A DNA stretch of 64,000 nt from Agapetus fuscipes (Eukaryota > Arthropoda > Insecta > Trichoptera > Glossosomatidae). Position numbers and translations under genes: made by a program. The stretch lies in NCBI GenBank assembly GCA_951799405.1, contig OX637362.1:9006703-9070702 (forward strand), read 5' to 3'. The notes beneath the pieces were generated by a model, which saw only the letters and a list, made by a program, of their open reading frames with translations, ran no database searches and was not told where the DNA came from. Within the stretch, counting starts at the first letter, position 1. Each line of letters begins with the position of its first letter. Below, one piece after another: positions 50,500 to 61,450 of the stretch.

Positions 50500-51130
50500 C
50501 ATCCCTAAAATATTTTATTTTTAAAAAAGACAAAATAAAAATAAAAGTTGTGTTGAGAAATTTCATTTTAATTAAATAAGTGATGTACCTACTTCCACAT
50601 TTTCATACTACATTAGGAGATTTTTCATTCAATTTCATTTTTATTGGGATAAAGTCAACTTTATCATTTTTATGAGTAACCCTCCGTCAGCTGCGCCTGT
50701 GCAAAAACACACACCTAACATTTTTTGCTAAACTGTCTTATTCAAAGATTTGTGACTCAATTTAGTCTCTTTAGGTTGAATAAAATGGTATGTTTTTAAA
50801 AAATAATGTGCTTTAATTCAAATTATAAATAAAGTCAATGTGAAAGGAAGTCCCCCAGAAATTAAAGGGATAGGAGTAAGAGCAATATGAAATTGTGCCG
50901 TCATTGCTACATTTTGTCCGAACAGGGGTACCAATAGCTTGGGTCTGACAGAGGGTTAAATAATGTTAAACAATACATAAAGCCTACACATATTGTCTAT
51001 GATATTGGAATGTCAATTATTTTGTATTTTTTATCATATTCACATACAATGACTAGAAAAGATCATACTGAAAGTTTCATCAAAATAATACTATAAAACC
51101 TACAGTAATATCGCATTTAAACTTTAACTA
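50500..51130. other. AT-rich stretch, nothing recognised
   Basis: No exon, terminal repeat or known repeat was found in this stretch. Confidence 0.45.
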
Positions 51131-51139
51131 AAGCACTAT

Positions 51140-51382
51140 CGGGGCTATACTTAGACATTTTGGTCGTCGGTTGAGCCCACGCTTTGACAAACTAATGGTG
51201 CCTGCGCTGGAAGTTTCATCAGCACGGTCATTCTTACCTACCAAATTTCCTGATATTTGTATGAAGACAAATCAGCTGTTCACTTGCGGCCATCTTAAAT
51301 TGACAGGTCTTCATACAAATGCATCATTAGTTTGTCAAAGTGTGGGCTCAACCGACGACTAAAATGTCTAAGAATAGCCCCG
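51140..51382. mobile_element. MITE with about 57-base inverted repeats
   Basis: The left end CGGGGCTATACTTAGACATT and the right end AATGTCTAAGAATAGCCCCG are inverted. The pairing continues inward through GGTTGAGCCCACGCTTTGAC and CATTAGTTTGTCAAAGTG. The element is 243 bases. The target duplication is unclear. Chance frames on both strands come from the repeats. Confidence 0.9.
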
Positions 51383-52600
51383 TATGAATATAGGTGATGG
51401 CAAGGTGGATATAAAAAGGCAAGAGATTTCCTATAAAGTGCAATGGTGATCATTGATTGCCTGTGTGGGACACGATCATAGTTCGACGTATCAACACCGC
51501 TTGCAGCGCCTGAGCAAAAGGGGGAACAGCTGATCTTAGTTATGATGGTGTGAACCAATGGGCGGCATTTTTAAGCAGCCAATAAACTTACTTCCGTTGA
51601 AAACACTAGTGCCCTTTAAAGGGGGACAGAACAGCGCTCAAACAAAACTGCCTAGTGAACACTCCTTTAATATATCCACCTTGGTGATGACATTTTTGAC
51701 TCCATCAAGAATTTAGTTACATAATCACAATTTTCATATATATTTGCAATGTTTCAATCCGCTGCAAGTTACTCACAACAAATTGATACATTGTATGGAA
51801 ATTATGGTTCAACTACCGAATAATAGATGACATTTTATCAAGTCAAGCTATTTTTATAGCATTATGAATAAAAATTGTACATTTTACATTAAAATTATGT
51901 CAAATTCATTTTCATTTACGTATAAATAATGTATATTGGAATAGTCAATAAAAGACAATTGGAAAACAAATACATAAATTCACAGTTTTTTTTCAGACCT
52001 GCATTCTATTAGTACAATTTCAAATAGTCAATACATCTGAAGAAACAACCATTGATCCATATGAAATAAATAGCTGGAGCATCAGATCCGTTATGCGTGC
52101 CAAATCACAAATGTCCTAGGACATTAGTGATGTATTGTTACAATCAGTTCCCAGGCAACAGTCAATGAATTTGACACAGGTGTTCGTTTTACGATTTGCT
52201 ATGATAGAATATTCTACAAGTTTAATTTTTTGTAGTTTTGTTAGGTATTTCTGATTTATAACTTTGAAATGTTATTAATGTTTATGTTTTGCTGTTATAT
52301 CTATTTTTCGTGTCCCGTATATTACTAGGGGAAAGGATTTCCGCCATCTATTTGCTTTATATTGATCCATGGAAACAATGATGTATGGTATTTGATGAAA
52401 CAAAAATTAACCTACATGGAAACAAAGCTTTATATATTTTTCTACTTAATTTGGAAATATAATAAATGCACATATTTACAAATATTTCTAAAAAAAAGAC
52501 TTACCAATCTATGTCACAGTGAATATTTAAAATTGTACAAACTTAAACTATTTGAGAAATCATTAATAATGAGCTTTGTACTAAAGATAGAAGCGCTTTA
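51383..52600. other. AT-rich stretch, nothing recognised
   Basis: The stretch has chance frames only (for example 52362-52817, AT-rich and without family similarity at its start). No exon signature was found on either strand. Confidence 0.4.
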
Positions 52601-52830
52601 CAACACCGTTAGGATTTTTTTAGATTCTAATTCTACAACTTCTACACAATTTAGTCTCAAGAATGTATTGATCCTGCCTTTTGTACTGCCGGCCCTCTGT
52701 TGTGGAACGCCTTCCCACACATGTATTTGCAAATTTGGAGAGTGCAAATGTATTTCAATAAAATTTAAAAGCCTGTCTGTTATAGGAGATGTTATGGCTC
52801 GCAGTGCCCTACAGTGACTTCACAAAACGG
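52600..52830 (+). mobile_element. decayed LINE C-terminal fragment
   Basis: It reads VLPALCCGTPSHTCICKFGE and then FKSLSVIGDVMARSALQ. The pattern of a conserved Pro-rich segment followed by FKS/L recalls the polyprotein end seen at 53800-54020. Weak evidence only. Confidence 0.3.
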
Positions 52831-53187
52831 CACTTTCAAAATTGTCTTATTATTATTATTACCTACAAAGTTTGAAACCTAAATACAAAAGAACGATGAG
52901 ATAGAATTAAGTACAATTTTTGGTGGATATTTCTAGAATAAATAGTTGAAAACAAAATAATACAGAAAACTATAACTACATACAATACAAATGCTGCTCG
53001 TTAGCTCTAGGTGGCCCATGAGCCTGGAAAAGTGTATGCTTGGAATAGCATTATGAGAAAGAATTTACAATCATCATCATCATCATCAATGGTACCACAA
53101 CCTAGAGTGTGTTTTGGCACCCTTGATCAACTGCAGCTAACACTGCTTGTCAAAGTCCAGGATCTGTTCCGTGTACACTTCCTTGAC

Positions 53188-53432
53188 TTATAGGTATCTT
53201 ATCTAAGTTGCAAAGATATATAACCATGGGGACTCACATTATATGCATTCTCACAAGCAGACACGTACAAGTTCGCGCTTGCACATGCCGCATGTGAACC
53301 TACAACATAAAAACTCAAATCTCAAATGGACATACACCCTGCAACTCTTGCTGTCCTTCCCTGAAACAGAAGTGACATTGGCAAAGTGAACCATTTTCTA
53401 CAGCATGGGTGGTCAGCCGCATACCAAATAAA
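53188..53432 (+). repeat. family C repeat, full copy
   Basis: It runs from TCTTATCTAAGTTGCAAAGA to GGTGGTCAGCCGCATACCAA, next to the 3' end of E23. Confidence 0.9.
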
Positions 53433-53440
53433 TAAGTAAT

Positions 53441-53688
53441 CTAATGCTGATTCATGTTGACCTTCTGTCCGAATATTTCCGGTGCATTTTTGACGGGCGG
53501 CGGTGAGTGCGAGTGTCTGTCCTGCACGGCGAGCACGCGGTCAAACACTGTATGCACGTAGGCCGTGCACGTGCGGCGCGTGCACCTCCAGCGCACCTTG
53601 TTGATCTCGCGGTGCGTCTTCTCCGCGTAGAACGTGAACCCCCGCAGCTTCAGGTGGCGGCGGCCGCGGTTAGAGATGATGTACTCCA
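53441..53688 (-). CDS. mod(mdg4): mod(mdg4) alternative 3' exon E23, FLYWCH type
   Basis: The acceptor is CCGCTTTGTTTCAG, with the exon starting TGGAGTACATCATC at 53688, and 81 residues follow. It reads YIISNRGRRHLKLRGFTFYA, RWRCTRRTC and RHSHSPPPVKNAPEIFG. Only four residues separate the cysteines, the start of a trend to short spacing in E23 and E25-E27. It is very GC-rich (CGGCGGCCGCGG near the start). An early ATG in frame does not imply a separate gene, because the frame continues into the acceptor in the array phase. Confidence 0.87.
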
Positions 53689-53759
53689 CTGAAACAAAGC
53701 GGCAAACTTGTAGCGCAGTTCTACAATGACAAATAAATGATTCTGTTAACTAAATTTCA

Positions 53760-54110
53760 CGTGTATAGGACAACAATAATTTAAGCATAAAGCACTGCGT
53801 GGGAGAACTCCTGGGTACCTGACTACAACCTCATAACTACAAACACTGAGGTCAGCTGAATCAAGAAGCAGTTGCCTGGACATCCCTGCTAGAAAGCCCC
53901 GCACTGTTTTTGGAGACAGGGCATTCAAGGCGGCCGCTCCAATGACTTGGAATACTATTTCCGCCTCACTGAGGGAACTGGATTTGGAGGGACAGTTCAA
54001 AAGACGTCTCAAGACTTACCTGTTTGTCCAATCATATGGACAAGCGCCATTGCAATGGCACACTGTCATAAAAGGCGCAATCTAAATGTTGTACTTCATT
54101 CAACTTCTTC
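53760..54110 (+). mobile_element. LINE C-terminal coding fragment
   Basis: The plus strand reads RTVFGDRAFKAAAPMTWNTI and then SLRELDLEGQFKRRLKTYLF. This GDRAFxxAxPxxWN ... FKxxLKTxLF pattern is typical of the end of jockey/CR1-like ORF2. It is interrupted and isolated, so it is a fossil. Confidence 0.75.
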
Positions 54111-54224
54111 ATTAGTATAGAAATGAGTTTTAGGGTTCATTTAAAAAATGAAACCTAGAATGCCGCCTTTGATGATATGACACTTTTTGTACAATTATAA
54201 TAATACACAGTTGAAAAAAATATT

Positions 54225-54385
54225 TGAATATTAGACGAAACGTTATAGGAGAACTTACATTATTCTCTACATTTCGTTAGCCAACTTTTTTACGAGGCAC
54301 CCTCTCTGCACGACGACTGAGAATGAACCAGATGTTGGCCACGCCGCTAATGAAACGTCGAGAATAATGTAAGTTCTCTTATTGA
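54225..54385. repeat. AATAATGTAAGTTCTC inverted-repeat element
   Basis: GAGAACTTACATTATTCTC (54250) and GAGAATAATGTAAGTTCTC (54361) form inverted ends. Related pieces lie at 61918-61975, 63036-63105 and 54695-54735 (GTTTGTCTAATATCC). It is probably a MITE. Confidence 0.75.
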
Positions 54386-54690
54386 CCGGTCCGTAGTCTA
54401 GTGGTTAACACTTCTGACTCGTAAATTGAAGGTTGTGGGTTTGAATCCCGGCGGAGAACAAAAAAATAAACCATTTATATTTTCATACATGCTCTTCGCT
54501 GGGTTAAAAATTCATATAACTTTACCAAAGACCGGTCACTAAAGGTCCATCCAGCCTACATCAACTGGGTCTTGCTTGAGAATTGGCGCTTTCTACAGCG
54601 ACGACCAAGCTCGCAGAGGGCTCTTGAGGTGTGATACACCCAAAAACAGCACTCACCAAATAAATCATTCTAATATTATTATTCTTTAAT
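54383..54690 (+). repeat. SINE family A, copy 3
   Basis: The copy is full, with GACCGGTCCGTAGTCTAGTG at the head (A-box), GGGTTTGAATCCC (B-box), CTCTTCGCTGGGTT, GGTCTTGCTTGAGAATTGG and the end CAAATAAATCATTCTAATAT. Confidence 0.9.
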
Positions 54691-54999
54691 GGTTATGGTT
54701 TGTCTAATATCCAAATGAAAATTTTAACAGTGTAGTACTTAATTATAATTGTAAATTTGTCAAACAACCGTAATTCCAACTAGAACCTAACAATATGATA
54801 TTTGCCTTTTTGGATTTTGTGGAGACTCTTTCTTGCAACAACAAAAGAACCTACAGCTTTTTTTAACTTCTTCTTATAAATAGAATAAAAAAATAAAAAA
54901 ACTAGATTTAACAAACCATACATGAAATAAAACATTGAAATTTTAAATAATCTTTCTTTGTTTATTTGATTCACACAGTTTTACAAGATACAAATGCAA

Positions 55000-55258
55000 C
55001 TAATCTAAATCTAAGTTGCAAAGATATGTATCATTTGAGATTCATATTAAATGCATTCCCACAAGCAGACACACATAATTTCGCGCTCTCACATGGCGCA
55101 TGTGGACCTACAATATAAAAAACCCAATCTCAAATGAACATTAGCCCTGCAACTCTTGCCGACCTTACCTGAGACAGGGGTGACATTGGCAAAGTGAACC
55201 ATTTTTTACAGTATGGGTGGTCAGCCTCATACCAACCTATTTAAAGTCAAGGAATAAT
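55000..55258 (+). repeat. family C repeat, full copy
   Basis: It runs from CTAAATCTAAGTTGCAAAGA to ACCTATTTAAAGTCAAGGAA. A SINE B follows immediately. Confidence 0.9.
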
Positions 55259-55259
55259 A

Positions 55260-55592
55260 TAAGCTCAGTTGGTAGAGTGCTTGCGTTCCATGCTGTGAGA
55301 TCGGGTTCAAATCCCACCGAGGGTGTCAGAAATGATTTCCCGTTTCGGTGTTTATTTCAAACCCCAAAATAAAATACTGGCAAGGTATTTTATCTTGGTA
55401 CTTTATTATCTCAGCCTTCACAAGAAATGAGTACCAGCCCTCACGGGAGCTGGGAAACCTCCACTTCAACTGAAGTGGTTGGCGTAAGGCCGGCCCCCTT
55501 ACCTGTAAAAATAAATAGGTTCAACTCGTCACATGCGACCTCTTCGGGGTTAACGCGGCAAGAAGTAATACTATATGTGTAGCTTAGTTGCG
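55260..55592 (+). repeat. SINE family B, reference full copy
   Basis: The head AGCTCAGTTGGTAGAGTGC (A-box) and GGTTCAAATCCC (B-box) is tRNA-like. The body runs through GTCAGAAATGATTTCCCGTT, TCACAAGAAATGAGTACCAG and GGTTGGCGTAAGGCCGGCCC to ACTATATGTGTAGCTTAGTT. Its end lies about 70 bases below exon E24's stop. Confidence 0.88.
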
Positions 55593-55661
55593 ATTTTTTT
55601 TGCGGGATCATTTTGGATCAGATCTTTCATGTTTTTGAGACAGCCATGGCTCGCTAGTTGG

Positions 55662-55885
55662 TCACAACTGTTTGTGCATATTTGGACCGTGGGAATGGTT
55701 CTGGTTGAGGTAGATGAGCTCCCCCTCCAGGGTCTTGGCCGTGGCGTTGCACAGGATCTTGCCTCTCTTGGAGCACATCCATATGCACAAGCCGTCGGGT
55801 CTCTCCTTCTTGCAAGAGTAGGTGTAGCCTGACACGAGAAGCAGGGCGCGACCTCGCATCGAAGATATGTACCTCGCTGTAGACA
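55662..55885 (-). CDS. mod(mdg4): mod(mdg4) alternative 3' exon E24, FLYWCH type
   Basis: The acceptor is GTTTGTGTGCTTGCAG, with the exon starting TGTCTACAGCGAGG at 55885, and 73 residues follow. It reads ARYISSMRGRALLLVSGYTY, CKKERPDGL, IWMCSKRGKILC (seven residues between cysteines) and QNHSHGPNMHKQL. Met replaces Arg between Trp and Cys. It ends soon after the ligands, intermediate between the short and long classes. Confidence 0.89.
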
Positions 55886-55924
55886 CTGCAAGCACACAAA
55901 CTACAAACTTCAAGTACATTGATA

Positions 55925-56232
55925 ATAATAATAACAATATAAGGATGATTTATTTCGTGAGCGCTGTTTTTGTAAGTATCACACCTCAAGAGCCCTCTGC
56001 GAGCTTGGTCGTCACTGTAGAAAGCACCAATTCTAAAGCAAGAACCAGTTGCTGTAAGGCTGGATATACCTTTAGTGACCGGTCTTTGGTAAAGGTTTGT
56101 GAATTTTTTTACCCAGCAAAGACCATATTTGAAAATATAAATGACATATTTTTTTGGGCTGCCCTGGGATTCGAACCCACAACTTTCCATTTAGGAGTCA
56201 GAAGTGTTAACCACTGGACTATGGACGGATTG
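55925..56232 (-). repeat. SINE family A, copy 4
   Basis: This is a full copy in reverse: AGCCCTCTGCGAGCTTGGTC, GTGACCGGTCTTTGGTAAAG, the reversed B-box GGGATTCGAACCC and GTGTTAACCACTGGACTATG at the head. Open frames here are SINE reading, not exons. Confidence 0.9.
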
Positions 56233-56379
56233 ATGTACAATAAGAACAATAGGGATTATGATCAGTAATTTTCAATCAGAATTATGGTTGTTAGACATTT
56301 TGAATAGAAGTAAAACATGTCAGTTTGTGCTTCTATGATGAAGTTGCACTATATGTGCATCTTAGTTTCATATTATTTC

Positions 56380-56710
56380 CCTATTTTGTCAAATGAGGAT
56401 ATATTAAGATGAAGACATTATAGGTGTAAAACCCATGCTGTTGAAATTCATTGTAAGTAATTGCCCTAGGTAAAAGCAACATGAACGATGAATGACAAGC
56501 ATGCAAGGTGAAAACCAAGGAATAAATAGATGCAAATAAGCGAGACTGCATATGTGTAGAATCTGCAGAGTGAGAAAAGGAGAAGAGCGTCCATGAAGAC
56601 AGCGATGGAAGAGGTATGCGAGGACAGAAAAAAGTGGAGATACATCTGCAGAGGTACTGGCCACCCCTACCAGAATGGAGGCTGGATACAAGTGCAAGTA
56701 CAAGTTTACG
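56380..56710 (+). mobile_element. LINE 3' end fragment
   Basis: The plus strand reads MEEVCEDRKKWRYICRGTGH near 56605, matching the fragments at 19680 and 62230. It is decayed. Confidence 0.5.
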
Positions 56711-56719
56711 CAATATTTT

Positions 56720-57600
56720 ATACTACATAGGGTTCCAGGTCTGGAAAATATAAATATAATACATACCATTTTCATTTTGTTCTTGTTCTAAAGGATCTAC
56801 AAAATTAATACAAATAAAAGCGCATTTTTAGTTTGACAATAATTTATAAAGGTACGTTTAATTTAATTTCTAAATATTAAACATTTTACTTTTAAAGTAC
56901 ATATTGATTAATAAATAAATAAATTACGTCAATATAAGTCTTATTTTACATTTCAACCAAATATTCTAAGAACATCAAGTCTATACTAAATTGAACTGAC
57001 TTTCCAATCGTCAAATAAACTGTTACTTGCCAAATAAGCTTATTTGACAGATAACTTCATAAAAAAAATTAAATAATCACCCATCATATGAATGTAGAAT
57101 AGCATTTACGTCAAGGAATATGTTGAAAAGTACTACATCTATAATTTTAACTAAAAGCTTTTTCTACTCTAACACAGATGGCAATGTTTTTGAAAAAATA
57201 TATAAATGTGCATCGCCCATAATAGCCTTAAATATACCCTATAGTAATTTGCACATTTCCAATAATTTCCAGATAAATGAAGTCATTTATATTGCAACTT
57301 ATTTTTGATACTTACTTAAAACCATTTCTACACATCATTTTGACATTTATTTGTACACCTATGTATGTGAGGAGTATTTTTGTAAAGGTATAGAACTATG
57401 CTGTTATTAAAGCCGAAGGGTTTTTACTTAGATACGGATCCAAATGCTGCAAAAAGTGTAAAAACTAGACCCATCCATGGAGTTGGCACAAACAAGATAG
57501 ACAAAAATAATGTGATTCACCCAGACGGGTTTCTAGGGACTAAGATATCAAATATTTTGTTACTAAGAATACTAGTCAGATAGATCTGCAATGTTTACTT
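56720..57600. other. AT-rich stretch, nothing recognised
   Basis: Only chance frames are seen. One AGATGGCAA word lies at 57177. Confidence 0.45.
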
Positions 57601-57659
57601 GTCGACAAAAAAAAAAAATCTTCATTCCTACTCTATTGTACGCAAAAAAAAAAAAAAAC

Positions 57660-57990
57660 GCAACTAAGCTACACATATAGTGTAACTTCTTGCCGCGTTA
57701 TCCCCGAAGGGGTCGCATGTGGCGAGTTGAACCTATTTATTTTTACAGGTAAGGGGGCCGGCCTTACGCCAACCACTTCAGTTGAAGTGGGGGTTTCCCA
57801 GCTCCCGAGGGGGCTGGTACTCATTTCTTGTGAAGGCTGAGTAAACCTTGCCGGTATTTTTATTATGGGGTTTGAAATAAACACCGAAATAGGAAATCAT
57901 TTCTGACACCCTCCTCGGTGGGATTCGAACCCGAGCTCACGGGGTAGAAGGCAAGCACTCTACCAACTGAGCTATCGACCTATATTTGAT
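57660..57990 (-). repeat. SINE family B, full reverse copy
   Basis: It runs from AACTAAGCTACACATATAGT through GGGGCCGGCCTTACGCC-like and CACTTCAGTTGAAGTGG sequence to the reversed B-box GGGATTCGAACCC and A-box CTACCAACTGAGCTATCG. Confidence 0.9.
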
Positions 57991-58112
57991 TTAATCTTGT
58001 AGCAACCCGGTCGAATGACAAGCACTTTTTTTTGCCCAATTTAAATGTGCCAAGTGCATGGTTGAGTATTTATGCAATGCTTTATACATGGAGTACCCTA
58101 TATCACATAGAT

Positions 58113-58282
58113 TTAGCATTTGGTTTCGGATTTGAAGACGATGCTTTGATCGATGATGTGCAGTCTGGCTTTGCAGTTCTTGCACTTGAGATAATCCTTG
58201 ACTCCCCATCTCTTCTCAGAACGGAAGATGCAGTTGCCGATGGTCACTTTGGGCAGTCCCTTCTTAGATCTCCGGAATGTTG
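58113..58282 (-). CDS. mod(mdg4): mod(mdg4) alternative 3' exon E25, atypical short type
   Basis: The acceptor is TTGTTTATTTTTAG, with the exon starting CAACATTCCGGAG at 58282, and 55 residues follow, the shortest of the array. It reads RRSKKGLPKVTIGNCIFRSE, KRWGVKDYLKCKNCKARLHI and SIVFKSETKC at the end. The Trp before the first cysteine is Leu, only two residues separate the cysteines, and the terminal H-x-H is replaced by a final Cys. The fold may still bind zinc through cysteines, or be lost. The acceptor, phase and stop are intact, which argues for a used but changed exon. Confidence 0.72.
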
Positions 58283-58344
58283 CTAAAAATAAACAATTCA
58301 AGAGTTAGAACTTATCTACAGTAAAAAAATGTAACAGAATCTAT

Positions 58345-58565
58345 AATAATCTAAGTGAAATACATATTTACATGTAAGATTTTTATTTAAGGCGCCCGTA
58401 TTTCAGGGAAAATTGCGCTTACACATGCTGCTGGTGTACTTGCAAAATAGCCCCTTAACCTCAAATAAACAGAAACCATGCAACTCCTGCTATCTTCCTT
58501 CTGAAACAGGAGTACCATTGGCAAAAGTGAACCAAATTTTACAGCATGAAAGGTCAGCCTTGATT
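58345..58565 (+). repeat. family C repeat, diverged copy
   Basis: Recognisable words are GCGCTTACACATGCTGC, CTTAACCTCAAATAAACAGA and GAAACAGGAGTACCATTGGC, then CAGCATGAAAGGTCAGCC. It is older than the other copies. Confidence 0.7.
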
Positions 58566-58569
58566 AGAT

Positions 58570-59320
58570 AAAATGAGAACAATGAGCTGCATTTTCAAAA
58601 TTTCCATTGACTGGATGAAGTCACAGGTTACCATATAGTAAATAACAAGACAGGGATTTTATTTGAATATTACAATATGGTGAAATACGAGTATATGTAC
58701 ATTAACATTCAATGATAGATGTGATAAATACAGTACGTAGTGCTTCAGGGTCTTTTCACTTTACCTACATAAGATTGTGTTATAGTACAACCGTCAGACA
58801 CAATCATTGAGACAGAAAAATTAAATCTGGCTCTTATGGCATTGCTAGGCATGAGTACAGCTTTGAATACCGTCGATCACAGCAAACATTCAGAAAAAAA
58901 AATCGGAGTCTAGGAATAGACGAGAAAGCAGGAGTTTCACAGGGCTCAGTCTTGGGATAGCTGTTCTTGATAAATTAAAAAATATTGAGGAGTTGGAAAG
59001 CTTAGATTGGAAGTGGGGAGCTTGGATGAGTCAGGTATGGAAGTAAGGTCCTCAGCAACCATTCAACCAGTCACAAGTTGACTGAATCCATGGATGTGAA
59101 TGAGAATCAGAAGAATTCAATGGTTGTACCATAATGTGGAAAAAAATCATTTCATAGAAAAATAAGTATATTTTTTGGTAACAAAATAATTATTTATAAA
59201 AGCATAGCTCAAATTTTTTTCAACATTTTTCTTACCACAGAACTTTTTTTTTTTTTATTAACAAAAATAAAGATAACAGTGAAGATATGTTACAATTCAT
59301 GTCTAAAATCTATCTAATAC
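58570..59320. other. intron or intergenic, nothing firm
   Basis: The stretch 58850-59130 has slightly higher GC and a few coding-like words, but frequent stops in all frames. No family is recognised. Confidence 0.35.
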
Positions 59321-59323
59321 TTA

Positions 59324-59530
59324 GAATCTGAGTTGCAAGGATGTATTAACATTTAGGATTCACATTTAATGGATGCTGCAGAAGCGCCAACATATGCTAC
59401 GTGTGTACTCAAAAAGTAAAAACTGAATTCTCAAATGATCAAAAGCCCAGCAACTCGAACCGCCCTTCCTTGAAATAGGAGCAAAATGGCCAAAGTGAAT
59501 AAATAGGTGGTCAGTCTCTTCTTCTTCTAA
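59324..59530 (+). repeat. family C repeat, diverged copy
   Basis: It runs from ATCTGAGTTGCAAGGATGTA through CCAACATATGCTACGTGTGT to AAATAGGTGGTCAGTCTC. Several blocks are deleted. Confidence 0.7.
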
Positions 59531-59879
59531 GTCAAATAACAGTAATCATAAAATACATTTAACAAATACAAATGAAATACATTTGAAAAATAAAATAACA
59601 TAATCAAGTTGTGCTTTTCATAATACTTATGATCATACATTAATGACATCTTCATACCCAGAATCAAAATTATTTTACTTTGAGTCTATTGGGATTCAAA
59701 ACAGCGCTGTTTTTTTATAAACATAAGTATTCCTTTAGGCTTTAACACAAATTAGCTAGCATCCACTTTCTCTTTCTGTAAGTTTTTGGCCAACATACAT
59801 ACATATGTGTGATAGACTTTTTAGTCTACAATAAAAATGCTGCCATCGGTTGACAAATAATAAAGGCTTATTTTCCTTA

Positions 59880-60112
59880 TTTTTTTAAATAGATTTTTGA
59901 AGAGGAATGCAATTCATCAACCTATTCTTCCTGGCCAGAAACAGGTATTAATATTATCCATAATAATTCATCATTGCATATATTAATGTTAATAATTACC
60001 CAATGACATCTGTTGAACCAGGATCAAAGTTATGGTCAAATGACCCAAGCGGGGAACGAACCAACATTATTGTATTCCAAATATGCTAGAAAGATCAGCC
60101 ACTAGACACCCT
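59880..60112 (-). repeat. SINE family D, copy 3
   Basis: In plus reading it shows AAATAGATTTTTGAAGAGGA, CATCTGTTGAACCAGGATCA, the reversed B-box GGGAACGAACCAACATT and the reversed head near 60090. It matches 14010-14235, with an extra AT-rich insert at 59945-60000. Confidence 0.75.
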
Positions 60113-60116
60113 AGGC

Positions 60117-60240
60117 CAGGGGTCGGCAACCTTTTGAGTCGGAAGAGCCAAAAATTGCAATTTGCAAAATTTCAAAGTTTGTAAGTCACAATTTTTTTCT
60201 TGCCAACAATAAATGAGGGAGGGTGCGGGGGGGTGAAAAG
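60117..60240. mobile_element. possible hAT-type element end
   Basis: CAGGGGTCGGCAACCTTTTG is a familiar hAT-like terminal sequence. The matching opposite end was not found, so this is a fragment. Confidence 0.4.
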
Positions 60241-60329
60241 CGAGTACAAGTGGCTGAGAGATGGAATCGGTGCCTAATGCTCGTTAATCGATTCAGGATG
60301 ATTATTTTATATAGGGATGGGATATATCA

Positions 60330-60589
60330 TTATATATAGGGATGTGAACCGATGTACATTGGGTTCAAAGCTAGTTTGCTTTCTGTTTCTGTTGGCACAT
60401 GGTCGCAGGTGTGTGGGTTCTGGGACACGTACACTATCCGGTCGTTGAGAGTGTGGACAATGGAGCGGCAGCTCCTGCTCTTGCCGCAGCGCCAGCGCTT
60501 CTTGAGCGTGCCCGTGTTGGACAGCGTGTACTTGTGGCCCCCGTACAACAGCGCCTGGTGCCCACGACGGGACAGAGTGAATATACAAC
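60330..60589 (-). CDS. mod(mdg4): mod(mdg4) alternative 3' exon E26, H-T-C variant
   Basis: The acceptor is TTTAATTGAAATTTTAG, with the exon starting GTTGTATATTCAC at 60589, and 85 residues follow. It reads IFTLSRRGHQALLYGGHKYT, RWRCGKSRSC (five residues between cysteines) and NPHTCDHVPTETES. The final ligand pair is His-Thr-Cys in place of H-x-H, giving a C2HC type finger. About 22 residues follow the finger. A truncated copy of its 5' half lies 580 bases upstream in sense (61095-61171). Confidence 0.87.
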
Positions 60590-60659
60590 CTAAAATTTCA
60601 ATTAAAATCTTAGTGATTGTGTTTGTTATCAGGGTGTAAAGAAAAAAAAACATGTTGCT

Positions 60660-60720
60660 TTTGTAGTGGTCGTTGTCAGTCTAGTGGTCGTTGTCAGTCT
60701 AGTGGTCGCGTCAGTATGGC
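60660..60720. repeat. short tandem repeat
   Basis: GTAGTGGTCGTTGTCAGTCT-type units of about 19 bases occur two to three times (60665-60705). Confidence 0.8.
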
Positions 60721-60748
60721 AGTTTCTTCCCATACTAGTTTTTTTTTG

Positions 60749-61060
60749 ACCGGTCCGTAGTCTAGTAGTCACACTTCTGACTCGTAAATGGAAGGTTGTA
60801 GGTTCGAATCCCGGCAGAGCACAAAAAAAAAACATTTATATTTTCAAACATGCTCTTCGCTGGGTGAAAAATTCACATACCTTTACCAAAGACTGGTCAC
60901 TAAAGGTCCATCCAGCCTTACAGCAACTGGGTCTTGCTTGAGAATTGGCGCTTTCTACAGCGACGACCAAGCTCGCAGAGGGCTCTTGAGGTGTGATACA
61001 CACAAAAACAGCACTCTCCAAATAAATCATCCTAGTATTATAATTATTATTAATGCAAGT
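60749..61060 (+). repeat. SINE family A, copy 5
   Basis: The copy is full, with the head GACCGGTCCGTAGTCTAGTA, B-box GGTTCGAATCCC, CTCTTCGCTGGGTG and the end CAAATAAATCATCCTAGTAT. It lies between E26 and its truncated copy. Confidence 0.92.
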
Positions 61061-61094
61061 AGGTAGACAATGAAAAGAGACACAAATAGCAGCG

Positions 61095-61171
61095 TCATAT
61101 GTCAAAAAAAGATCCATGGTTGCCAAACAGCAGCGCCTGGTGGCCAAGATGGAAGAGGGTAAATATACAAG
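61095..61171 (-). pseudogene. truncated duplicate of exon E26
   Basis: The acceptor-like TTATAATTTTAG precedes 61171. The frame reads CIFTLFHLGHQALLFGNHGS, FFDI and stop, beside E26's CIFTLSRRGHQALLYGGHKY. The entry phase is kept, but the copy loses similarity after 20 residues, before the cysteines, and stops. Intron bases upstream of the acceptor are also duplicated. It is an exon relic with no zinc finger. Confidence 0.85.
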
Positions 61172-61199
61172 CTAAAATTATAATGTAAATGTTAGCATC

Positions 61200-61445
61200 T
61201 ATCTAACCAGAATGTAAAATAATAAAGACTTGTGCAATGTTCATCCCACAATATAAAAGAAACAGATGGTATTTTCACAGATGCAAAAGAAACAATACTA
61301 CAAATCACTGAGATCATACCTTTTTGTGGAGCTGGCCCTCTATTAAGGAAAGCCTAATCATATGAAGTGAGAGTTGTAATGTATTCAAGTCAAATTTTCA
61401 TATTGACAAATGTTAGTTCTGTCAGTTGAACTGCCTAAGGGTTAT
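61200..61445. other. flank, nothing recognised
   Basis: Moderately AT-rich DNA with no supported feature. Confidence 0.4.
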
Positions 61446-61450
61446 CAGTA

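Noticed and set aside
52362..52817. A 151-codon plus-strand frame
   Set aside because: Mostly AT-rich without family similarity. Only its last third resembles a decayed LINE end, so it is not called a gene.
55263..55335. tRNA gene, from the A-box and B-box
   Set aside because: The boxes belong to the head of SINE B. The acceptor stem does not pair and the SINE body follows directly. The same applies to the heads of SINE A and D copies.
55654..56190. A 178-codon minus-strand frame overlapping E24
   Set aside because: It is composed of SINE A sequence followed by an out-of-frame reading of the E24 exon. The correct frame of E24 starts at the 55885 acceptor.
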